A DNA stretch of 15,000 nt from Neocallimastix lanati (nom. inval.) (GCA_016946835.1 JACVTC010000001.1:765001-780000); one strand, 5' to 3'. Shown: positions 1 through 8,516, counted from the stretch's first letter. Notes: a model not told the origin generated them from the letters alone. Numbers and translations: made by a program.

Positions 1-628
1 TACGCATATCCTTAGATTCAAAAAGTTTACATGCTAAGAATATACAAGCAGAAGCTATATCTTGATATCTACTATCTTGTATTGCCTTACGGACATAATA
101 TCTATGCAAAAAGATAGAAGCAGCAGACAATACATGATGACCTAAATTCAACTTTAAACAAACGGTCTTAATAAAATGAATCGCCTTTGCTCTTTGAATT
201 AATTCTTCTTCAAAAGTAATATATTTTCTACAAGGCTTTTTCATGGATCTTAATTCCTCAAAAGTATAGAGCCATTTGTTCGTATTACGAGTAGCCCTTT
301 TTTCTTTTCTTTTTTGAATAATAAGTTCATTAATATTATCAACATTATCTAAACTAATATCAGTAGATAATGGAGATTTAACATAGTAATGCCCTATACT
401 TTTGACTGGGGGTTCTAAATTTGTTTTTTTAGATGAAAAAGATGATGGGTAGGTGGAAATAGGTTTGGAAACATATTTATCATGATATATAGTTTTATTT
501 ACAGAATTTCTTTGCTTAAATTTATGTTCATATACATTAGCGCTTAATGACTTGTAAGTCGCCGATTTTGATTTTGTTTGATATGGATAGTATTTTTGAA
601 TATTCTGACATTGGGGTTCACTTTTCAT
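1..628 (-). CDS. Transcription-type cyclin (C/K/T/L-like), 5' part, truncated by window edge
   Basis: An uninterrupted minus-strand frame runs from an ATG at 628..626 off the left edge, giving 209 codons with no intron visible. Residues about 1-117 are polar, rich in S, K, T and N, and look disordered. A cyclin box begins near W119 (KWLYTFEELRSM). It continues with the family's first-helix signature around QRAKAIHFI, then HRYYVRKA, and SACLFLACKLFES near the truncated end. Known of the family: cyclins C, K, T and L bind and activate kinases that phosphorylate RNA polymerase II or splicing factors, and their boxes carry HRFY and LFLAxKxxE motifs. The match to those motifs is direct; the subclass is inferred. 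The Lys-Glu pair used to contact the kinase appears preserved (K in ACK, E in FES). Start choice: this is the first in-frame ATG, has A at -3, and has an in-frame TAA upstream at 691..689. The second half of the cyclin fold lies outside the window. Confidence 0.9.
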   Translation of the reverse strand, partial: MKSEPQCQNIQKYYPYQTKSKSATYKSLSANVYEHKFKQRNSVNKTIYHDKYVSKPISTYPSSFSSKKTNLEPPVKSIGHYYVKSPLSTDISLDNVDNINELIIQKRKEKRATRNTNKWLYTFEELRSMKKPCRKYITFEEELIQRAKAIHFIKTVCLKLNLGHHVLSAASIFLHRYYVRKAIQDSRYQDIASACIFLACKLFESKDMR

Positions 629-2389
629 AATGCTTTTTTTTTTATTTAAAATGAATTTCTTTTTTTTTTTATTTAAAAGTTTTTTTATTTACTTTGAAGA
701 TAACAAATAAATACGAGTAAATAAACGAACTTTTTTGATATAATAAAAATATTTCACTTTATTAAAATAAAAAAGATTATTGAAAAGTAAAATAAAAATA
801 AATAAAATTGATTAATATCAATTGATAATTATTAATATCTTAATGATCTTGATAATTCTTAATAATATAAACATCCTTTTCATTTATTTATAATTTTTTT
901 AATTTAAATAGTATTAAGAATATCAAATTCTACTAATTCTATTTATTTCCTATATTAATCTTTTTCCTCCTTTTTTATTTAATCGATTGTTTCAATAACA
1001 TTCCATTTACTTTTTTTAATTATGTATATGTTTATTATGTAATTAACTTTTATTTTTGTTAAAATTTTGATTTTTTTTATTTACATATTTTTATAGTTGG
1101 GTATTATTTATTTTTCAACAATTTTATTAAACTTTATATTTAATATACATTAATTTATAAATAAATAATTATATTTACCTTCAAATATTTGTAGATCTTT
1201 TTTTATCTATAAATGAAAAGTTTTTTCTTGTTTATTATAAAAATTTACAAAAAAAAAAATAAAAATAAAATAAAACTATTTTTACTTCTTATTATTTACT
1301 TTTAAATTAAAACTATTTTCTTAGTATATGAATTATAAAATATTATATTTTTCTATGTTTTATAGTTGATATATATAATAAAAAAATTATAATATTTATT
1401 AAAAAACTAAGTATTGGTATTTTTTTTACTCTATATATATAATAGATTTTTTCTAATTAAAATATATATATATATTTACTTAATAATAGAATAAAAATAA
1501 ATTAAGTATATTTAAAGATATAAAAAATATATTTTTTTTTTTTTGAAATTTTAATTATCTATAATAAAAAAGTATTATTTAATTTTTGTTTTCTCTTTAA
1601 ATTCAATACAAAATGAAAGTTTAACTATCTTTTTGTATTTACATTATTAAGAAAATAAATATTAAATCTCTTTTTATGATTAATGTCGTTAAATTATTGA
1701 AACATTAAAATTTATTTATATGAATTAATGAAAATTTCAAATACTGTTAATAATATATATATTAAAAAGTGAGATATAACTAAATTATATATATATATAT
1801 GATAATAATTGTGTTATAAATATTACTTTTTTTTTTTAAAAAAAAAAAAAAGAAAAAGAAAAGAAAAGAAAAAGAATAAATTATATTTATATTTATTACA
1901 AAATATTACTTTTTAATAATAAATAATAAAATATTATTTTTTATTATTTTGATTGTTAAAAATTTAACTATATAAAAAAAAAAAAAAGATTATGTTTTTT
2001 TGTTTATGAATTTTATATGTTCATAAATTTTTATATTTTTTTTCTTTTTTTATTTTTTATATTAATAAATATAACGAATTAAAAGAAAGAAAAAAAAAAT
2101 AATTGTATGTATAGATTATGAATATATTTAAATATTAAAAAGAAAAAAAAAATGTATTTATTGATTGCTGAAGTATTTTATGAAATTAATTTTGTTATAA
2201 ATTTTAAAATCCTAAAATTTATATATTATTTTTTTTTATATAGTTCAATCGACAAAATGTTAAAAAAAATTTTGTATAAAAATAATAAAATAAAAAAAAA
2301 AAAAAAAAGGTGAAAAGATAATAGAAAAATGAAATTTTTTTGATGATTAAATACTTTTAAAAAATTTTATTATTCATTAATATTATTTA
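629..2389. other. AT-rich upstream region of the cyclin gene, no gene seen
   Basis: This is the 5' side of the leftward cyclin gene. The first 60 bases contain two poly-T blocks, which read as poly-A just upstream of the start codon in the transcript sense. The rest is A/T with short ATAT runs (about 1461-1477 and 1784-1800). No open frame of protein-like composition and no RNA gene was recognised. A promoter must lie here, but TATA-type motifs are uninformative at this composition. Confidence 0.6.
1827..1880. repeat. T11/A14 foldback followed by purine tract (AAAAG-type)
   Basis: A run of 11 T (1827-1837) is followed directly by 14 A (1838-1851), which makes a perfect self-complementary stretch. 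It continues into a one-strand-purine tract of irregular GAAAA/GAAAAA units to about 1880. Such tracts are stiff and disfavour nucleosomes in general; no specific role can be shown here. Confidence 0.7.
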
Positions 2390-2447
2390 TTAATTATTAT
2401 TTATTATTATTATTATTATTATTATTTATTATTTATTATTATTATTA

Positions 2448-2486
<39 letters not shown>

Positions 2487-2544
2487 TATTATTATTATTA
2501 TTTATTATTATTATTTATTATTCATTATTTATTATTATTATTTA

Positions 2545-2589
<45 letters not shown>

Positions 2590-2592
2590 TAT
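2390..2592. repeat. (TTA)n / ATTATTT microsatellite
   Basis: Nearly pure TTA triplets are interrupted at irregular intervals by an extra T (TTATTTATT). It contains the 7-mer ATTATTT that also builds the palindromic satellite elsewhere in the window, but lacks the palindrome and the CTCTTTTT mark. It may be a precursor or decay form of that satellite; this is inference. Confidence 0.85.
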
Positions 2593-2803
2593 ATTATATG
2601 TAATTTTTTTTTGTTTTAATATTTTATTTATATATTATTTATTTATTAGATATTACTATTTGCTCATATATTATTATATAATTATTTATATTACTTCCTT
2701 TCAATAAATATAAATAGGACATAATTTATTTATTATTATTGTAAATTCTAATAAATAATAATGATTATTAAATAAATAAATAAAAATATTAAATATTTAA
2801 TTT

Positions 2804-2834
2804 CATAATAATAATAATAATAATAATAATAATA
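2804..2834. repeat. (AAT)n microsatellite
   Basis: About ten uninterrupted AAT triplets, flanked by AT-rich DNA. Confidence 0.85.
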
Positions 2835-2867
2835 TATAAATATATATCTATATACTTCCAAATAATA

Positions 2868-3255
2868 TAACTAATAATAAATAATAAATAATAAATAATA
2901 AAAAGAGTATTTATTAATAAATAATAAATAATAAATAATAAATAATAAATAATAAATAATAAAAAGAGTATTTATTAATAAATAATAAATAATAAATAAT
3001 AAAAAGAGTATTTATTAATAAATAATAAATAATAAATAATAAAAAGAGTATTTATTAATAAATAATAAATAATAAAAAGAGTATTTATTAATAAATAATA
3101 AATAATAAATAATAAATAATAAAAAAGAGTATTTATTAATAAATAATAAATAATAAATAATAAATAATAAAAAAGAGTATTTATTAATAAATAATAAATA
3201 ATAAATAATAAATAATAAAAAGAGTATTTATTAATAAATAATAAATAATAAATAA
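2868..3255 (-). repeat. Palindromic AT satellite, array of 8 units in minus orientation
   Basis: Eight copies of AAAAAGAG each lead into the 16-bp perfect palindrome TATTTATTAATAAATA and then several AATAAAT steps. The GAG marks fall at about 2905, 2966, 3006, 3046, 3079, 3127, 3175 and 3222. Spacings are therefore 61, 40, 40, 33, 48, 48 and 47, close to the 19 + 7n rule of the large plus-orientation arrays at 9030-9360 and 11071-12690. The array is the exact reverse complement of those. A 100-codon minus-strand frame across it is an artefact of the repeat, coding only for Tyr/Leu/Ile-rich low complexity. Confidence 0.95.
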
Positions 3256-3720
3256 TTCGTATTAATTTATTAATCATCGTTAATAATTATTTAAATAATT
3301 TGGAATGATTATTGAATAGCATTTTTTTTTTTTAATAAAATTTAGAATAATACTATTTATTTATTAATAAAATAATATTTTTAATCTAATAAATCTTAAT
3401 TTGTTGTAATTTAGGTTTAGTAATAAAATATTTTAAATTATTATTATTATTTATCATACTATAGTTATATATTTATATATCATATAGTTATAGTTATTTT
3501 TATATATCATAGTTTAACATTATATAATATTTCATACTCTAATAAATATATAATAGGATAATAAATAGGACCTACAAAACCATTTTATAACTTATTTGCT
3601 TATTGAAACTATTACTTTGCTGTTGATTAAAATTACTATAATTATTAGGATTAGAACTTGAAGAAAATTAATTAAAAATTATATAGAAAAATACTAAAAG
3701 AAAATTTTATAAATAAATAG
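3256..3720. other. AT-rich spacer, no gene seen
   Basis: Non-repetitive A/T sequence. It contains a short doubled stretch around 3459-3520, where ATATCATA and AGTTATAGTTAT recur, and a slightly GC-richer patch near 3570-3660. No coding frame or RNA gene is recognised. Confidence 0.5.
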
Positions 3721-3724
3721 AACT

Positions 3725-3975
3725 CATATTTATTTAATTATTTATTATTTATTATTTATTATTTATTATATATTAATAAATACTCATTTTATTATTTATT
3801 ATTTATTATTTATTATTTATTATTTATTATTTATTATTTATTATTATTTAATATTTAATATTTATTAATAAATACTACTATTCAATTATTTATTATTCAA
3901 TTATTTATTATTCCATTATTTATTATTTATTATTTATTATTTATATATTATTTATATATTATATATTTTATTATT
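3725..3975 (+). repeat. Degenerate plus-orientation copies of the palindromic satellite
   Basis: Runs of ATTATTT surround two satellite ends. One, around 3765-3790, has the palindrome followed by CTCATTTT in place of CTCTTTTT. The other, around 3861-3885, has ATTAATAAATA followed by CTACTATT. Insertions of CAATTATT and CCATTATT interrupt the 7-mer rhythm. It looks like an old, decayed array. Confidence 0.8.
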
Positions 3976-4107
3976 TATAATAATAGATTAAACTATAAAA
4001 CTTTAATAATATATAAAACAATTAATTTAACATTTATATATTTATTTTAAAATCATTATCAACTATTCAAATATTAATTATAGAATAATAGATGTTGATA
4101 AGAAAAA

Positions 4108-4148
4108 TAGAATAAATAAATAAATAATAAATAAATAAATAATGATAA

Positions 4149-4183
<35 letters not shown>

Positions 4184-4250
4184 AGAATAAATAATGAATA
4201 AATAAATAATATTAAATGAATAAATGAATAATAAATAAATAAATAATAAA
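4108..4250. repeat. (AAAT)n microsatellite
   Basis: Mostly AAAT tetranucleotides, with AATAATG, AAAGAAT and AAATGAAT interruptions. The A-rich strand here is the plus strand, opposite to the T-rich repeats further right. Confidence 0.85.
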
Positions 4251-5030
4251 ATTTTAGGACTTCTATTAATTTATTAATATATTACTAATATATTATCAAT
4301 AGTATTCAACTCTAATTTATTAATATGTTGAAAGTATTAATTCTATCCTTTTTTATTTAGAAAAACCACTCATCCTTACTCATTGACTTATTCTATTTAA
4401 ATTACAATATATTTTATATGTGCATCAATATATTATAATATATTACCAACGAATGAACTGTAAATATTATAGAATAAAATGGATTTATTTATTTATTTAT
4501 GACCTTTTCTATAAATATTTAGAACTATTATAAATACTATAGGATTTAATATAAAAATATTATGAACTATATATTAATATGTGTATCAATATTATTTGTA
4601 TATATTGTAATATATTGTAATGAATAAATAGAATTCTATTAGAAATTTTATTCGTAATATTTCATTTTAAATGATCAAATTTTTTAAAAAAAAAAAAATT
4701 AGATAGGATGTTATATTTATAAAAGTCAAAATTTAATATAAATTTTTAATCTATTGCATCATATATTTCATTACATATTAAATTACCACATAATATATTA
4801 TTCCAATATATTATAATATATTAATTATTTAATCCATAATCCTTTGGTTGGTTTAGAATAACTTTTAATAATAACAAAAAAAGACCAAGAAAAAAAAAAA
4901 AGAGAGAGACTTTCTTATCTATGTTCATTTCTTATTTATTCATAATATATTATATATTATATATTATAATGTACAACATAATAGAATAGAAACATTGATG
5001 ACTTGCATAATACACCTATATTCCATTACA

Positions 5031-5046
5031 CTGTTAATATTAACAG
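5031..5046. repeat. 16-bp perfect palindrome CTGTTAATATTAACAG
   Basis: The 16 bases equal their own reverse complement, and four of them are G or C, which is rare in this background. It could be a binding site for a dimeric DNA-binding protein. No gene starts nearby, so a regulatory role is only a guess. Confidence 0.8.
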
Positions 5047-5335
5047 AATAAATATACTCTGTATATAAAAAATATATAAACAAAGAGTTCATATATATTC
5101 TATTCTATTCTATTCTATTTTATTTATATTTTATATTATTTATATTTTATATTACATCAATCTATTATATTATATATATAAATATTAATTAAGCTTCAGT
5201 TAATTATAAATAATTATATAATAATTATTGTAATCTTTTCATTTTTTATACAACGATTTTACTAGAACTGAAGAATAAATGACACCAGAATTCTTCCTAT
5301 TGATTATTTTTAATTAACATTAAATATGAGATGAA

Positions 5336-5356
5336 AGTGCTTTTATACAAAGCACT
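5336..5356. repeat. 8-bp perfect hairpin AGTGCTTT / AAAGCACT
   Basis: AGTGCTTT (5336-5343) and AAAGCACT (5349-5356) are perfect complements around a five-base loop TATAC. GATCTTTTC follows directly. Three G/C pairs make it more stable than the surrounding A/T foldbacks. It could be a transcript-end or small-RNA structure, but no transcript is identified. Confidence 0.7.
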
Positions 5357-5603
5357 GATCTTTTCAAAAAATAAATAGCTTTTTATTTATTTTTATTTTT
5401 ATTTTATTATATTTCTATAAAAAATATACTTTGAACTTTATAATAAGACATTTAATATAAATAATAAACAATAAAAATTAAGAGATATAAAACTATCAAT
5501 TTGTTATGATTATTCTATAGATAAATAAATCATTAGATAAATAAAGGAGTTTAGCATGACCTATCTTATGTAATAATAACTATTGGTATCAACTATTCCT
5601 TAA

Positions 5604-5626
5604 TTTTTTTTTTTTTTTTTTTTTTT
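5604..5626 (+). repeat. Poly-T tract, 23 nt
   Basis: Uninterrupted T run on the plus strand, ending at GTGGATGAAC. Confidence 0.95.
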
Positions 5627-5782
5627 GTGGATGAACAAATTTAAAAGATTTTTAAGTCTATTGAAACAAAGGTTAGGATTAAACAAAAATTTAAATAATA
5701 ATAATAATAAGATGAAGAATAAAAAGATAATTCCATTTAATTTTTCTGTATAATTTAATATTTATTTGTCTTATTATATATA

Positions 5783-5935
5783 TATTTATTTATTTATTAT
5801 TTATTTATTATTTATTTATTATTTATTTATTATTTATTTATTATTTATTTATTATTTATTTATTTATTATTTATTTATTTATTATTTATTATTTATTTAT
5901 TTATTATTTATTTATTTATTATTTATTTATTTAAT
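5783..5935 (+). repeat. TTATTTATTTA-type minisatellite
   Basis: Alternation of TTAT and TTATT steps, giving a loose 11-nt period (TTATTTATTTA) with stretches at 15 nt. It lacks the 16-bp palindrome and the CTCTTTTT mark, so it is distinct from the main satellite. A short plus-strand frame through it encodes only Tyr/Leu/Ile-rich low complexity and is not a gene. Confidence 0.9.
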
Positions 5936-6174
5936 AATATATTATTATTATTTAGTAATAATATATTAATATATTGTTATTTTTGACATTTAAAAAGTAT
6001 ATTAAATTTCAATGATATAAATTAAAAATTTTTAATAGTAAACTTTATATAATATGTTAAACTAGGTCCTAATAAATAAAATAATAAATATTACATTGAT
6101 TGTACTTAAATCTGAATCACTTGGATACGACTCACACATTATCCTATAATATTGCTATTCCAGTTTTTATCCTG

Positions 6175-6232
6175 GTAGTTTAGTTCATGGGGATTAACAG
6201 ACATAAGGTCTCTGGATTGACCCCTCGACTAC
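6175..6232 (+). ncRNA. Candidate structured element with three nested helices and Pol III-like boxes
   Basis: Three helices nest inside each other: GTAGT (6175-6179) with ACTAC (6228-6232), GGGG (6189-6192) with CCCC (6221-6224), and AGAC (6199-6202) with GTCT (6208-6211), closing on a five-base loop. The left arm contains TAGTTTAGTTCATGG (from 6176), resembling a tRNA A box. GGATTGACCCC (6214-6224) resembles a B box (7 of 10 informative positions of GGTTCGANNCC). Box spacing is about 38 nt, slightly shorter than in a tRNA. It does not fold as a proper cloverleaf: no 7-bp acceptor stem and no U33. It could be a decayed tRNA or the head of a tRNA-derived SINE, or chance. Confidence 0.25.
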
Positions 6233-6467
6233 TTTCTTGAATTTATATGGGGTCATGTTCATCCTCTCAGGGCATTTTTCCTATAAATAAAGTTGGTGAT
6301 GGCTTGCTATGATAAGTCTTGCTATTACTAGATTCTTATGACGGCTAGTCCAGAGGGCATTTGATCTGTAAAGAAGATTAATGTAAGTTGTCCCTCCTTT
6401 GATGACGGTTCATGAGATTACTGAAAAGAAGCCTGTCGTTAAAATGACGATTTAGATTCTAATAATG

Positions 6468-6990
6468 TGGTCAAGTGATGATATATCTTGTTCGAATGGT
6501 TTAGTATGGTCAAGTAATTATATGCTTCGTTAGGATGGTTTAGTATGGTCAAGTAATTATATGCTTCGTTAGGATGGTTTAGTATGGTCAAGTAATTATA
6601 TGCTTCGTTAGGATGGTAAAGTAATTATATGCTTTGTTAGGATGGTTTAGTATGGTCAAGTAATTATATGCTTCGTTAGGATGGTTTAGTATGGTCAAGT
6701 AATTATATGCTTCGTTAGGAAGGTTTAGTAATTATATGCTTTGTTAGGAAGGTTTAGTAATTATATGCTTTGTTAGGATGGTTTAGTATGGTAAAGTAAT
6801 TATATGCTTCGTAAGGTTGGTAAAGTAATTATATGCTTCGTTAGGAAGGTTTAGTAATTATATGCTTTGTTAAGATGGTTTAGTATGGTAAAGTAATTAT
6901 TTATTTCCTTAATAGAATGGTAAAATAATTATTTCTAGCTTGGAAGTGTGGTGTAGTGATTATTTATTTCCATAATGGAATGGTAAAGTA
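6468..6990 (+). repeat. 39/29-nt minisatellite, about 16 units
   Basis: The long unit is 39 nt: TGGTCAAGTAATTATATG, then CTTCGTTAGGA, then a ten-base tail TGGTTTAGTA. The tail is a near copy of the unit's own first ten bases, so the elementary unit is about 29 nt and the long form carries a partial second start. Order of forms: four long-type units, then alternating long and short ones, then decayed ones after about 6890 (TGGTAAAATAATTATTTC, TGGTGTAGTGATTATTT). Short units look like deletions between the two similar starts. In one minus-strand frame the 39-nt unit is open and encodes a 13-residue repeat (HPNEAYNYLTILN), but the 29- and 35-nt units break that frame. Confidence 0.9.
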
Positions 6991-7010
6991 GTTATTTAGA
7001 CCTTAATAAT

Positions 7011-7409
7011 TTTATCATTAAATGTTTATTATTAATTTTATTAAATTTATTTATTAATTTTTTTTTATAATTTAATATTATTTTACATTCTGAATAATAA
7101 TTATTCCTTAATAAAGTTTTATCATTTATATTATATTACAGTGGGAAAAAAGCAATTCATTTTAAATAATCCTGTGAAAAGTAAAGAAGAAAAAAAATAA
7201 AAAATAAAAAATAATTTACAAAAAAGGAATAATTAATTATTTTTACTTTATTTTATACATTTTATACATTTTATGTTATAAATACATAAATTTATTAATA
7301 AAGAATAATATCAACCAATTATTATTACATAATTTTGATAATTAAACATTTATTTATTTACTTATTTATTAGTTAAACATTTATTAAAAATTAATTAATA
7401 AATTAATTA
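7011..7409. other. AT-rich spacer, no gene seen
   Basis: A/T sequence with short (TTTTATACA) doubling near 7250-7273 and A-rich runs near 7190-7210. No gene or RNA is recognised. Confidence 0.5.
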
Positions 7410-7706
7410 GCAATTATTACTATTATTTATTATTTATTACTTAATAATTAATATTTATTATTATTTAGTTATTTAATAATTTATTATTTATTATTTATTT
7501 ATTATTTATCATTTATTATTTAATTATTTATTAATAAATACTCATTTTATTTATTATTTATTATTTATTATTTATTATTTAATTATTTATTATTTAATTA
7601 TTTATTATTTATTATTTATTATTTATTATTTATTAATTATTATTATTATTTATTATTTATTATTTATTATTTATTATTTATTATTTATTATTTATTATTT
7701 ATTATT
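7410..7706 (+). repeat. ATTATTT repeat tract with one palindromic satellite end
   Basis: Long runs of the 7-mer ATTATTT with occasional TTAATTATT steps. A single satellite end lies at about 7525-7550, with the palindrome followed by CTCATTTT. The same CTCATTTT variant is seen at about 3783, suggesting a subfamily distinct from the CTCTTTTT arrays. Confidence 0.85.
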
Positions 7707-8331
7707 TAGTATAATATATATATTATTCAATATCATTATTAAAAAGGAAATGACATATTATTATAGGAGTAGAATTTTTGATAGATTTTATTAATTTTTA
7801 ATTTCCAAAAAAAAAATTTTTTTTTTGACCAATAGATATAAAATATCTTATGAAAAGTAATTTAATGTATCTATGAATCATTTTTGTATATGAGCCATAT
7901 TTATATTATTTTTTATTTTTACATTTCATTTTCCAGCCGTATTAAAAAAATTTGATCATCTAGTGTTTTATTATTTGAAATAGAGATGTAATAATTATTT
8001 TACTTTTTAGATATTAAATAAATATTTTATAAATACCGTTTTAAGTTTATTTGTTCTTTTTTTCTTTTCTTATCTTTATATTTTTTTTTATATTTATGAT
8101 TTAACCATTTTATATTAAACATTAATATTATAAAAATTTAATGTTTTTTTTTTCTTATAATCTTTTAAAAAAAAAAAATAATTACACATCTTTTTCTTCA
8201 GTACTACATTTTAAAGGTTGTAATATAATAGCGCATGATTCTAATTATACGTAATAATAAAGCCTCAAATTCCATTCATAGTTTTAGGGATGAGATTTAA
8301 TAATTCTTTTCCTTGTACAGTGATTACACCA
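7707..8331. other. AT-rich stretch with short protein-like fragments, no intact gene
   Basis: This stretch includes A10T10 (7807-7826). It also has a plus-strand frame ending at a TAG (7981-7983) that reads AVLKKFDHLVFYYLK from 7936, just after a TTTTCCAG that would do as a splice acceptor. On the minus strand, about 8330-8265 reads GVITVQGKELLNLIPKTMNG before a TGA, and 8275-8204 reads a 23-codon frame in a second phase. None is long enough to call a gene. Confidence 0.4.
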
Positions 8332-8358
8332 TTTTTTTTTTTTTTTTTTTTTTTTTTT
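8332..8358 (+). repeat. Poly-T tract, 27 nt
   Basis: Uninterrupted T run on the plus strand. Confidence 0.95.
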
Positions 8359-8485
8359 GTATTAACCAATTTTTAAATTGTTGAATGCACACAACAAAAA
8401 AACTTTTTTTTTTAAATCAGATTACACTCTATATTGAATAATAAATAAATAAAAAAAATTTCTACAAACTTTTTATTAACAAAAT

Positions 8486-8516
8486 AAAAAAAAAAAAAAA
8501 TAAAAAAAAAAAAAAA
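8486..8516 (+). repeat. A15-T-A15 doublet
   Basis: Two A runs of about 15 separated by a single T. The same architecture (A16-T-A16) occurs at 14353-14385. Confidence 0.9.

Larger units (their letters stand above)
4251..5603. other. AT-rich intergenic stretch, no gene seen
   Basis: A/T sequence of mixed composition without a supportable gene. It holds a GAGAGAGAC patch near 4902-4910, a short (TTCTA)n run near 5096-5118, a 16-bp palindrome at 5031-5046, an 8-bp inverted repeat (CTTCAGTT at 5194-5201 with AACTGAAG at 5266-5273), and a hairpin at 5336-5356. The last three contain G/C and stand out against the background. Confidence 0.5.
6085..7010. other. GC-richer island, possible relic of a mobile element or lost gene
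   Basis: Over roughly 900 bp the composition shifts abruptly from nearly pure A/T to a mixed sequence with many G and C. It returns to A/T after about 7010. The left 380 bp are non-repetitive and include a nested-helix element (6175-6232) and two copies of AGGGCATTT about 85 bp apart; the right part is a minisatellite. On the minus strand there are protein-like stretches such as MNMTPYKFKKVVEGSIQRPY, SVNPHELNYQDKNWNSNI and MCESYPSDSDLSTINV. They lie in different frames and are separated by stops, so any gene here is broken. No terminal inverted repeat or target-site duplication was found. What is seen is the composition shift; the relic status is inference. Confidence 0.55.

Noticed and set aside
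2975-3277. 100-codon minus-strand open frame
   Set aside because: It runs along the AATAAAT satellite and encodes only repeated Tyr/Leu/Ile/Phe words; openness is a by-product of the repeat.
5766-5969. 67-codon plus-strand open frame
   Set aside because: Encoded by the TTATTTATTTA minisatellite; low complexity, no protein signature.
6175-6232. Functional tRNA gene
   Set aside because: No 7-bp acceptor stem, no proper D or T arms and no U33-type anticodon loop; only box-like words remain.
6400-6424. C/D-box snoRNA (TGATGA at 6400-6405, CTGA at 6421-6424)
   Set aside because: Spacing of about 15 nt between boxes is too short for a C/D RNA, there is no terminal stem, and no second box pair was found.
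6468-6990. Telomere-like repeat (GTTAGGA words)
   Set aside because: Only one GTTAGGA per 29-39 nt unit, not a tandem TTAGGG-type repeat.
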